From positions 1,860 through 9,480 of the forward strand of contig JAHZGZ010000207.1 in assembly GCA_019420545.1 (NCBI GenBank): a DNA stretch of 7,621 bases, in the 5' to 3' direction. Positions 1 through 6,443 of the stretch are shown here, piece after piece. The notes under the pieces were generated by a model. That model was not told the DNA's origin. It was given only the letters and a program-made list of their open reading frames with translations, and made no database searches. This stretch comes from Bacteroidales bacterium (GTDB lineage: Bacteria > Bacteroidota > Bacteroidia > Bacteroidales > Muribaculaceae). Position numbers and translations under genes: made by a program. How positions within the stretch are numbered: position 1 is the first letter of the stretch; the number at the start of each line of letters is the position of its first letter.

Positions 1-1158
1 GAACCCGACCATATTGAACGTAAGGAGTCGGACTATGATGTCATGACTGCAGCCGGTCCTTACCGAGAGATGAAAAATGCCTATTCAATGATGCACAACA
101 CAGGCATAGCCGAGCATCAGAAGGCTCAGACACGCGACAAGCGCGTAGTAATCCTCACCCGTTCGGGCCATATCGGCCAGCAGCGTCTCGGCTCCAACAC
201 GTGGAGCGGCGATGTAGAGTCGACCTGGGACATGCTCGAAAAGCAGATACCGGCAGCCCTCAACTTCACTCTCATGGGCATTCCCAACTGGAACAGCGAC
301 ATAGGCGGCTTCTGGGCAGGAAGATGGCAGGAAGGCGGAGGCACCCGTAATCCGGAATATCAGGAACTATACACACGCTGGATGCAGTTCGGAACATTCT
401 GTCCAATGATGCGTTCACACGGCACCGGACTGCCGCGCGAGATATGGAACTTCGGCGACCCCGGCGACAAGTGGTTTGACGCACAGTACGACATGATACG
501 TCTGCGCTACCGCCTCCTTCCCTATATCTACAGCACCTCATGGGATGTATCGGCCCACGACGGCACTTTCATGCGTCCTCTGCTCATGGATTATCTTTCC
601 GACAAGAATACCCTCGATATCGGAGGACAATATATGTTCGGCCGCAACCTGATGGTATCGCCAGTCACGCGCCCCGGAGTGGAGAAATGGGAGACGTATC
701 TCCCGGCCGGAAACGACTGGTGGGACTTTTGGGACAACCGTCGCATTGGCGGAGGACACACCGACAGCCGTAACGTCCCTGCCAATATCGTGCCGCTCTA
801 CGTTAAGGCCGGAGCTATAATACCATTCGGGCCCGACGTGCAATACTCCACACAAAAGCCTTGGAATGACATCGAAGTAAGAGTATATCCCGGTGCAGAC
901 GGCGAATTCACCCTCTATGAGGATGAGTTTGACAATTATAATTACGAGAACGGCGCAAGCTCGACCATCACATTCCGTTGGAACGACGCCGACCGCACCC
1001 TTACAATCGCCGACCGCAAAGGCTCATATCCCGGTATGCTGAAAAAACGCAAATTCCGCGTGGCTCTCGTAGGCGAAGACTGTGCTCCGGGCAACAAACC
1101 CGCTACCGCCACAAAAACCGTTTCATACAACGGTCGACGCACTATCGTAAAGCTATAA
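1..1158 (+). CDS. Glycoside hydrolase family 31 alpha-glycosidase, C-terminal part (5' end outside window)
   Basis: The reading frame is open from base 1, so the true start lies upstream; the first in-window ATG at 43 is internal. The opening residues E-P-D fit the tail of the GH31 motif DxxEPD, which would put the nucleophile Asp just off the left edge. Seen downstream: T-W-S-G-D at about 202-213, whose Asp is the expected acid/base; GIPNWNSDIGGFW, a classic GH31 barrel strand; and a Q-F-G-T-F-x-P-x-x-R-S-H-G block followed by PREIW. After the barrel come beta domains, ending in a DUF5110-like region (RVYPGADGEFTLYEDE, from about 880). Members are retaining exo-alpha-glycosidases (alpha-glucosidase, alpha-xylosidase and others). 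The substrate cannot be told here, nor can a signal peptide, because the N-terminus is missing. It is convergent with the NlpC/P60 gene and ends in TAA before a hairpin terminator. Family assignment is firm; specificity is open. Confidence 0.93.
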   Translation, partial: EPDHIERKESDYDVMTAAGPYREMKNAYSMMHNTGIAEHQKAQTRDKRVVILTRSGHIGQQRLGSNTWSGDVESTWDMLEKQIPAALNFTLMGIPNWNSDIGGFWAGRWQEGGGTRNPEYQELYTRWMQFGTFCPMMRSHGTGLPREIWNFGDPGDKWFDAQYDMIRLRYRLLPYIYSTSWDVSAHDGTFMRPLLMDYLSDKNTLDIGGQYMFGRNLMVSPVTRPGVEKWETYLPAGNDWWDFWDNRRIGGGHTDSRNVPANIVPLYVKAGAIIPFGPDVQYSTQKPWNDIEVRVYPGADGEFTLYEDEFDNYNYENGASSTITFRWNDADRTLTIADRKGSYPGMLKKRKFRVALVGEDCAPGNKPATATKTVSYNGRRTIVKL

Positions 1159-1181
1159 ATTATTCCCCATTCCACATATGA

Positions 1182-1217
1182 AAAACGGCATCGCCCCGAC
1201 CGGGATGATGCCGTTTT
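1182..1217. terminator. Bidirectional intrinsic terminator between convergent genes
   Basis: Arms AAAACGGCATC (1182-1192) and GATGCCGTTTT (1207-1217) are perfect 11-nt complements. Inside, CCC (1195-1197) can pair with GGG (1202-1204). The left flank is an A-run and the right flank a T-run, so each strand yields a GC-containing stem followed by U residues. The hairpin lies 23 nt after the GH31 stop and 33 nt after the stop of the facing NlpC/P60 gene, so it can end both transcripts. Termination is inferred from structure and position. Confidence 0.85.
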
Positions 1218-1250
1218 ATGTATTCCCATAAATATATTATGATTTTACAA

Positions 1251-1976
1251 TCAGTCAAGAAAGGCCGAATAAATGGAGTCGATACGGGCTTCCACCTCGC
1301 GGTTGAGATTGAAACGGAGCGGATCTGTCTCCAGGCGCTGCGGAGCGGGTGTGGCAGGATCGACATCAGGCTGAGGAGTTACGGGAGGAGTGGCTTTGGT
1401 GCCCGACTTCTTATCATGCTTGTCACGGTGTTTATCGGAAGCACGCGCCACATGTCCCGACGAGTGATAGTTGCTGGCATAATATCGCTCTCCGATATTG
1501 CTTATTATCACACCTTTGCTGCCGGAAGCATGCACAATCTTACCGTCGCCGACATACAAACCCACATGCGACACACGGTTTTTATCTCGACCCGTACTGA
1601 AAAACACAAGATCTCCCACCATCAGCGCACCTTTTGATATCGCCTGGCAAAACTGCTGCTGCTCGCGCGACGAACGCGGAATCTTTATCCCGAGAGCCTT
1701 GCGGTATACCTCCATGGTAAGACCCGAACAGTCGGTGCCGTTATAGTCCTGGCCACCATAGCGATACGGCGTTCCGAGCCAGGTCAGAGCCTCGTCTACA
1801 AGTTTTTTCTGTTCGCCATGCATGTCATGGGTATCGGGGCGGCTTCGGTCGAACGTGCCGATTGTTGTGGATGTGGCATCGCCGGCGCGCACAGCCTTGC
1901 GCGACGAGCGGCATCCGGACAATGACACAACAGCCACGGCTACATATATATATGATAGTAGGCGAAACGATTTCAT
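1251..1976 (-). CDS. NlpC/P60 family lipoprotein, probable peptidoglycan endopeptidase
   Basis: 241 aa from the chosen start MKSFRLL. Residues 1-21 form a short basic and hydrophobic signal peptide ending in the lipobox L-S-G-C, with Cys22 as the lipidated residue, so export and membrane anchoring are predicted. The NlpC/P60 domain spans about 55-178. The nucleophile is Cys83 in T-D-C-S-G, His137 lies in V-S-H-V-G-L-Y, and His149 in I-V-H-A-S is the likely third residue. Such enzymes usually cut stem-peptide bonds such as D-gamma-Glu to diamino acid. Residues 181-241 are an extra tail: lysine/histidine-rich, then proline-rich, then NREVEARIDSIYSAFLD. A longer in-frame start at 2021 would add 15 residues before the signal peptide, but it falls inside the predicted -7 box (2019-2026), so 1976 is preferred. 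It stands alone, divergent from mutS2 and convergent with the GH31 gene. The exact bond cut is unknown. Confidence 0.9.
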   Translation of the reverse strand: MKSFRLLSYIYVAVAVVSLSGCRSSRKAVRAGDATSTTIGTFDRSRPDTHDMHGEQKKLVDEALTWLGTPYRYGGQDYNGTDCSGLTMEVYRKALGIKIPRSSREQQQFCQAISKGALMVGDLVFFSTGRDKNRVSHVGLYVGDGKIVHASGSKGVIISNIGERYYASNYHSSGHVARASDKHRDKHDKKSGTKATPPVTPQPDVDPATPAPQRLETDPLRFNLNREVEARIDSIYSAFLD

Positions 1977-2018
1977 GTGTGACAGAAATATAATGGGAAT
2001 AATACGTATTCCGATACA

Positions 2019-2026
2019 CAAAAATA
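2019..2026 (-). promoter_or_regulatory. Candidate -7 promoter box of the NlpC/P60 lipoprotein gene
   Basis: On the minus strand this reads TATTTTTG, matching the Bacteroidetes -7 consensus TAnnTTTG. It lies 42 nt upstream of the chosen ATG, giving a leader of roughly 35-40 nt. No TTTG is seen at the usual -33 distance, so the call rests on the -7 box, its position and the divergent layout. Confidence 0.5.
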
Positions 2027-2100
2027 ATTATTTCCTGACACTTGCAGGCCGTATCTTTCCCTAAAAAATGCAAATGGCGGTCCATTTTGTAAATTCTTGC

Positions 2101-2108
2101 TAATTTTG
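2101..2108 (+). promoter_or_regulatory. Candidate -7 promoter box of mutS2
   Basis: TAATTTTG matches the Bacteroidetes -7 consensus TAnnTTTG exactly. No good -33 TTTG exists at about 20 nt; the nearest, at 2086-2089, is only 11 nt away, which is too close. Only 8 nt separate the box from the mutS2 ATG, so the transcript should have almost no leader. Confidence 0.55.
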
Positions 2109-2116
2109 CAGAAGAT

Positions 2117-4564
2117 ATGACATATCCAGATACATTTGAACACAAGATAGGCTTTGCCACGCTGCGCGAATGGGTGACCGAACGGTGCACATCGTCCCTC
2201 GGGGAGCGCCACACTCAGGAGATGACTTTCTCTCCCGACTATTCCACTGTATTGTCGCGTCTCAGCTCCACGGCCGAAATGCTCACCATATTGCAGAGCG
2301 ACGAAGAATTTCCCCTCGGCGAGGTGCGCGACGTAAGCGAGGTTCTGACGCGGGCGCGTGTGCCCGGCACATTCATCACGGCTCCCGATCTGCTTGATGT
2401 ACGCGGCTCGCTCGCCGTCATGTCGGAGCTATCCGCTTTCTTCAGCACTCACCGCCATGAGGACGGCAGTTCCGACTATCCCTATCTTGACGAGACAGGA
2501 GTGAAAATTGCTTCGTTTCCGATGACTGTCAAGGCCATTGACCGCGTGATCGACCGTTTCGGAAACGTCCGCGACAATGCGTCACCCGAGCTGCGCGACA
2601 TACGCAGCCAGCTTGCATCCACCTCAGGTGCAATCGCCTCGATGATGAGCCGCGTGATGGCACGTGCCGTCGAGGCCGGATATATCGAGAGCGACGTCAC
2701 TCCATCAATGCGCGACGGGCGGTTGGTAATCCCTGTGCCACCCATGCACAAGCGTCGTATCTCCGGCATCGTCCACGACGAGTCGGCATCGGGAAAGACC
2801 GTATATATAGAACCTGCCGAAATCGTGGAGGCCAACAACCGTGTGCGCGAGCTTCAGATGGAGGAGCGCCGCGAGATAACGCGCATCCTCACTCTGCTGA
2901 CCGATGAATTGCGCCCCGACATTCCTCTGATCATCGACTCGCTCGGCGTAGTCGGCTATCTCGATTTTGTGCAGGCTAAAGCACGCCTTGCCCGCGACAT
3001 CGACGCCCATATGCCGGCACTCTCGGAGAATCCCGAGATGGAGTGGTATCATGCCACCCACCCCGTATTGCTCATGTCGCTGCGCCGTCAGGGGAAAGAG
3101 ATTGTACCGCTCGACATCACCCTTAAACCCGATACACGTATTCTGATAATCTCCGGGCCTAACGCCGGCGGCAAATCGGTATGCCTCAAGACAGTCGGTA
3201 TCGTGCAGTACATGCTCCAGTGCGGTCTTCTGCCACCCGTCTACGAAAATTCCCACATGGGCATCTTCGCCGACATATTCATCGACATAGGCGACGACCA
3301 GTCGATCGAGGACGATCTGTCGACCTACAGCTCCCACCTGCGCAACATGAAGTACTTCCTCCAGCACGGAGGAGCCGCCACACTTGTGCTTATCGACGAA
3401 TTCGGGGGTGGCACCGAACCACAGATAGGCGGTGCCATAGCCCAAGCCGTGCTGCGCCAGTTCAACGACCGCCGCATGTGGGGCGTAATCACCACCCACT
3501 ACCAGAATCTCAAGCACTTCGCCGAGGATACCGACGGCCTTGTCAACGGCTCGATGCTCTACGACCGTCATCTCATGCAGCCCATGTTCCGACTCTCGAT
3601 CGGCAATCCCGGCAGTTCGTTTGCCGTGGAGATCGCACGCAAGATAGGACTACCCGAGGCGATTATCGCTGATGCCAAGGCGATTGTCGGCAGCGATTAT
3701 ATCAATCTCGACAAATATCTGCTCGACATCGCCCGCGACAAGCGCTATTGGGAAAACAAGCGCATGGCAATACGCCAGAAAGAGAAAAAGATAGAGAGCC
3801 GCTTGGCTCAGTACGAGGAGGATGCCGAACAGTTGCGCGAGAAGCGCCGGGAAATCCTCGCCGAAGCCAAGGAAGAAGCTCGCAAGATACTTGACGGCAG
3901 CAATGCCGCCATCGAGCGCACCATCCATGAGATACGCCGCGCGCAGGCCGAAAAGGAGAGCACAATCGAGGCGCGCCGTAAGCTCCGCGAGGAAAAAGAG
4001 GGTCTCCTTCATGATAACGGTAAAGAGAATGCCCTGCTGAAAAAAGCACCTAAACGCCGTAAAGACAGTGGAAAACAGCGTCAGGCGACCGAAAACGAAC
4101 CCGTCAGAGTCGACGACAACGTGCGTCTCGACGGCCAGGGAACCGTAGGGAAGGTTCTTGCCATCAACGGCAAGAAAGCGACTGTAGCTTTCGGTATGCT
4201 CCAGACAGAAGTACCCGTAGATCGTCTGCGTCGCACCATCGCGCAGCCGTCGACAGGAGCCAAGTCGGGCGCATCGCTTGTCGGAGCGACCTCCGACGCG
4301 CAGCGGCAGCGTCAGCTCAACTTCAAGCAGGAAATTGACGTGCGAGGCATGCGCGTCGACGAAGCCGTGCAGGCCGTCACATATTATATCGACGACGCCA
4401 TCCGCTTCAACGCCGAGCGCGTGCGCATACTCCACGGCACCGGCACCGGTGCACTGCGCCAGTATATCCGTCAGTACCTCGACACCATACCCGGTGTGCG
4501 CAGCTACCACGACGAACACGTGCAGTTCGGTGGCGCCGGCATAACTGTGGTCGAACTCCGCTGA
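2117..4564 (+). CDS. mutS2: MutS2 family ATPase with C-terminal Smr domain
   Basis: 815 aa, within the usual MutS2 range. It lacks the N-terminal mismatch-recognition and connector domains of MutS and begins directly with the core/clamp region. ATPase: Walker A GPNAGGKS at 347-354; F-I-D-I-G-D-D-Q-S-I-E followed by S-T-Y-S-S-H; Walker B L-V-L-I-D-E at 423-428; and T-T-H-Y-Q-N-L. A charged coiled coil spans about 540-630, then a basic linker, a KOW-like small beta domain (about 663-708), and an Smr domain from about 737 with D-V-R-G at 741-744 and HGTGTGALR at 773-781. In the family, MutS2 is a dimeric DNA-binding ATPase/nuclease that restrains recombination in some bacteria; in Bacillus subtilis it also binds collided ribosomes and aids their rescue. 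Which role dominates here is unknown. The opening MTYPDTFEHKIGF fits family N-termini, supporting the start at 2117. Divergent from the lipoprotein gene; no terminator is evident after its TGA. Confidence 0.96.
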   Translation: MTYPDTFEHKIGFATLREWVTERCTSSLGERHTQEMTFSPDYSTVLSRLSSTAEMLTILQSDEEFPLGEVRDVSEVLTRARVPGTFITAPDLLDVRGSLAVMSELSAFFSTHRHEDGSSDYPYLDETGVKIASFPMTVKAIDRVIDRFGNVRDNASPELRDIRSQLASTSGAIASMMSRVMARAVEAGYIESDVTPSMRDGRLVIPVPPMHKRRISGIVHDESASGKTVYIEPAEIVEANNRVRELQMEERREITRILTLLTDELRPDIPLIIDSLGVVGYLDFVQAKARLARDIDAHMPALSENPEMEWYHATHPVLLMSLRRQGKEIVPLDITLKPDTRILIISGPNAGGKSVCLKTVGIVQYMLQCGLLPPVYENSHMGIFADIFIDIGDDQSIEDDLSTYSSHLRNMKYFLQHGGAATLVLIDEFGGGTEPQIGGAIAQAVLRQFNDRRMWGVITTHYQNLKHFAEDTDGLVNGSMLYDRHLMQPMFRLSIGNPGSSFAVEIARKIGLPEAIIADAKAIVGSDYINLDKYLLDIARDKRYWENKRMAIRQKEKKIESRLAQYEEDAEQLREKRREILAEAKEEARKILDGSNAAIERTIHEIRRAQAEKESTIEARRKLREEKEGLLHDNGKENALLKKAPKRRKDSGKQRQATENEPVRVDDNVRLDGQGTVGKVLAINGKKATVAFGMLQTEVPVDRLRRTIAQPSTGAKSGASLVGATSDAQRQRQLNFKQEIDVRGMRVDEAVQAVTYYIDDAIRFNAERVRILHGTGTGALRQYIRQYLDTIPGVRSYHDEHVQFGGAGITVVELR

Positions 4565-4618
4565 GGGCCATCTACCTACTATCCATACGGATTAAGCATT
4601 ATGTGCAGCCTATAAAAA

Positions 4619-4650
4619 TTTGGTAATAGGCGTGGATTTAAGTATCTTTG
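4619..4650 (+). promoter_or_regulatory. Bacteroidetes-type promoter for the Fur-family gene (and probably purA-DUF1015)
   Basis: TTTG at 4619-4622 serves as the -33 element, followed by 20 nt and then TATCTTTG at 4643-4650, an exact match to TAnnTTTG. This is the best promoter in the window in both elements and spacing. The regulator's ATG follows after 7 nt, leaving little or no 5' leader. No comparable promoter is seen in the two short gaps downstream, so it probably drives all three genes. Confidence 0.75.
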
Positions 4651-4657
4651 CATCGCA

Positions 4658-5119
4658 ATGGTCGACGACAAGACACGAAATGCGGCGCACGCAACGTTAA
4701 CAGGCTATCTTTCAGCCAAAAAATTGCGACGTACACCTGAACGCTTTGCCATACTTGACAAAGTGTGCGAGATGTCGCACCATTTCGACATCGACGAGCT
4801 CTACAGTGCGATCGAGGCCGACGGCTACCATGTAAGCCGCGCCACCATCTACAACACTATCGACCTGCTCACCGATGCCGCTATAGTGCGGTGCCATCGT
4901 TTTGGCTCCAATCCCGCGCAATATGAGCTTACCGGTATTTCCAACCACCTCCACCTTATCTGTACCCAATGCGGCAAAGTCAAGGAGGTGAAAGACCCCG
5001 AGCTTGCAGCTTTTGTTGACAGCCGAAGCTATTCAGCGTTTCATGCATCGTATTTCCGTCTGTACATCCATGGCATATGTGCGGCGTGTACGCGCCGTAA
5101 CCGCAGAAAAAAGAAATAG
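4658..5119 (+). CDS. Fur family metal- or heme-responsive transcriptional regulator
   Basis: 153 aa, normal for the family. The N-terminal winged helix includes R-R-T-P-E-R-F (24-30) and the recognition-helix region HVSRATIYNTIDLL (58-71). Two cysteine pairs, C102-T-Q-C105 and C141-A-A-C144, should hold the structural zinc. By manual alignment to E. coli Fur, ligands of the sensing site in the inter-domain hinge are kept (H42, E90, H99, E110), and N-H97-L-H99 resembles the NHxH arrangement of PerR. The other site (H87, D89, E108, H125 in E. coli) appears replaced by N96, L98, A117 and F133. The tail RRNRRKKK is strongly basic. The inducer, iron, peroxide, zinc or heme, cannot be decided; a Fur orthologue in Porphyromonas gingivalis (Har) has been reported to bind hemin. 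It is first in a likely operon with purA (39-nt gap), under a strong promoter that sits almost on its start codon. Confidence 0.93.
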   Translation: MVDDKTRNAAHATLTGYLSAKKLRRTPERFAILDKVCEMSHHFDIDELYSAIEADGYHVSRATIYNTIDLLTDAAIVRCHRFGSNPAQYELTGISNHLHLICTQCGKVKEVKDPELAAFVDSRSYSAFHASYFRLYIHGICAACTRRNRRKKK

Positions 5120-5121
5120 CG

Positions 5122-5161
5122 TAACCAAGAATACTACAATATAACCAACACTATCACAATG
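5122..5161 (+). repeat. Imperfect 20-nt tandem repeat filling the fur-purA gap
   Basis: Two adjacent 20-nt units, 5122-5141 and 5142-5161, match at 15 of 20 positions. Both begin with TAACCAA and share ACAAT near the end. The second unit ends on the purA ATG; the aligned triplet in the first is ATA. The stretch is rich in A and C and nearly free of G, so it contains no Shine-Dalgarno sequence. It may just be an unstructured A-rich leader favouring initiation, or the trace of a small tandem duplication. Confidence 0.5.
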
Positions 5162-6427
5162 AAAGTTGACGTATTGCTCGGCCTCCAGTGGGGCGACGAA
5201 GGAAAAGGCAAGGTAGTTGACGTGCTTACCCCCGGCTACGATGTGGTAGCCCGCTTTCAGGGAGGCCCTAATGCCGGCCATACCCTTGAGTTCGAAGGCA
5301 AAAAGTATGTGCTCCGTTCTATCCCCTCCGGTGTGTTCCAGCACGGCCAGACCAACATCATCGGCAACGGCGTGGTGCTTGATCCCGTACTTTTCCGCGA
5401 AGAGGCCGAGGCGCTTGAAAAGAGCGGAACCGACCTCCACAAAGTGCTTAAACTGTCAAAGAAAATCCATCTTATTCTCCCCACCCACCGTCTGCTTGAC
5501 GCAGCCAACGAGCGGGCCAAGGGGGGCGCCAAAATCGGCACAACCGGCAAAGGCATCGGCCCGACATATACCGACAAGGTAAGCCGCAACGGCCTCCGTC
5601 TGGGAGACATCTTCCATAATTTCGACAAGAAATATGAAGCCGCGCGCAACCGCCACGTAGCCATGCTGAAGTCGATGGGTGAAGAACCGGAGTTTGCCGA
5701 ACTCGAAGCCAAATGGCTCGACGCTATCGAATATCTGCGCTCGTTCGATATCATCGACAGCGAGCACTATGTGAATCATTGCCTCGAAGAGGGAAAGAGC
5801 GTACTGTGCGAAGGTGCCCAGGGCACAATGCTCGACGTAGACTTCGGCAGCTACCCGTTTGTCACCTCGTCCAATACGATATGCGCCGGAGCATGTGCCG
5901 GCCTCGGAGTAGCTCCGCGCAAAATCGGAGATGTCTACGGCATATTCAAGGCCTACTGTACCCGCGTAGGAGCCGGCCCCTTCCCTACCGAACTTTTCGA
6001 CGAGACCGGCAAACTCATCCGTGACCTCGGCCACGAATACGGTGCTGTAACCGGCCGCGAACGCCGCTGCGGATGGATCGACCTCGTAGCTCTCAAATAC
6101 GCCATCATGATCAACGGCGTAAACAAGCTCATCATGATGAAGAGCGATGTGCTCGACGGATTCGACGAAATAAAGGCATGTGTGGCCTACGAAATCAACG
6201 GCGAGCGTGTAGAGGAATTCCCCTTCTCCATCGAAGAGGACGAAATCAAGCCAATCTATGTCACTTTCCCCGGCTGGAAAACCGACATGACAAAGATGCG
6301 CAGCGAGGATGAATTCCCCAAAGCATTCACCGATTATATCGCATTCCTCGAGAAAGAGCTTCAGACGCCCATCGTTATTGTCTCGATCGGCCCCGACCGC
6401 GAGCAGACCATCGTACGTAAAAAATAA
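5159..6427 (+). CDS. purA: Adenylosuccinate synthetase
   Basis: 422 aa and complete (E. coli PurA is about ten residues longer). This cytoplasmic enzyme joins IMP and aspartate using GTP to give adenylosuccinate, the first committed step to AMP. Visible motifs: W-G-D-E-G-K-G-K at 11-18 with catalytic Asp13; G-G-P-N-A-G-H-T with general acid His41; the IMP-binding region I-G-T-T-G-K-G-I-G-P-T-Y (126-137) and Arg143; C-E-G-A-Q-G-T (218-223); GAGPFPTELFDETG (271-284); V-T-G-R-E-R-R-C-G-W (297-306); the guanine-contact K-S-D at 328-330; and the end G-P-D-R-E-Q-T-I. All key residues are present, so it should be active. The first ATG gives the canonical N-terminus. It follows the Fur-family gene by 39 nt with no promoter or terminator visible between them, suggesting co-transcription. 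PurA is a housekeeping enzyme, so placement behind a metal/heme-type regulator is of interest. Confidence 0.98.
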   Translation: MKVDVLLGLQWGDEGKGKVVDVLTPGYDVVARFQGGPNAGHTLEFEGKKYVLRSIPSGVFQHGQTNIIGNGVVLDPVLFREEAEALEKSGTDLHKVLKLSKKIHLILPTHRLLDAANERAKGGAKIGTTGKGIGPTYTDKVSRNGLRLGDIFHNFDKKYEAARNRHVAMLKSMGEEPEFAELEAKWLDAIEYLRSFDIIDSEHYVNHCLEEGKSVLCEGAQGTMLDVDFGSYPFVTSSNTICAGACAGLGVAPRKIGDVYGIFKAYCTRVGAGPFPTELFDETGKLIRDLGHEYGAVTGRERRCGWIDLVALKYAIMINGVNKLIMMKSDVLDGFDEIKACVAYEINGERVEEFPFSIEEDEIKPIYVTFPGWKTDMTKMRSEDEFPKAFTDYIAFLEKELQTPIVIVSIGPDREQTIVRKK

Positions 6428-6443
6428 GTAATAAGTTACTTAT
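6424..6443. repeat. 8-bp inverted repeat spanning the purA stop and DUF1015 start
   Basis: Arms ATAAGTAA (6424-6431) and TTACTTAT (6436-6443) are perfect complements separated by 4 nt. The left arm contains the purA TAA and the right arm runs into the first two bases of the next gene's ATG. As RNA it could form a weak, AT-rich hairpin at the junction; as DNA it looks like a small operator-type dyad. No function can be assigned. Confidence 0.55.

Noticed and set aside
1218..1637. 139-codon plus-strand frame opposite the NlpC/P60 gene
   Set aside because: It starts at the terminator, has no promoter, and overlaps the catalytic domain of a well-supported gene on the other strand.
1977..2021. 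Longer start for the lipoprotein gene (ATG at 2021)
   Set aside because: It would place 15 residues before the signal peptide and lipobox, and its start codon lies within the predicted -7 box.
2086..2089. TTTG as the -33 element of mutS2
   Set aside because: Only 11 nt from the -7 box, far shorter than the usual spacing of about 20 nt.
2705..4519. Two long minus-strand reading frames (2705-3571 and 3650-4519) opposite mutS2
   Set aside because: They lie in the same antisense frame within a clearly coding, motif-complete mutS2 gene, have no promoter or family motif, and show the composition expected from reading its codons backwards.
1251..4564. NlpC/P60 lipoprotein plus MutS2 as a new defence or linked functional system
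   Set aside because: The two are divergent housekeeping-type genes with separate promoters and no defence-associated domains or mobile-element context nearby.
4565..4618. Terminator after mutS2
   Set aside because: No GC stem followed by a T-run can be seen, so read-through toward the regulator remains possible.
4609..4630. CCTAT-N12-ATAGG dyad around the -33 element of the fur promoter as an autoregulatory operator
   Set aside because: Arms are only 5 nt with no further pairing and no resemblance to a known Fur or PerR box; chance is likely.
5033..6034. Minus-strand frames opposite the fur end and purA
   Set aside because: Mirror-image shadows of conserved genes; no independent evidence of coding.
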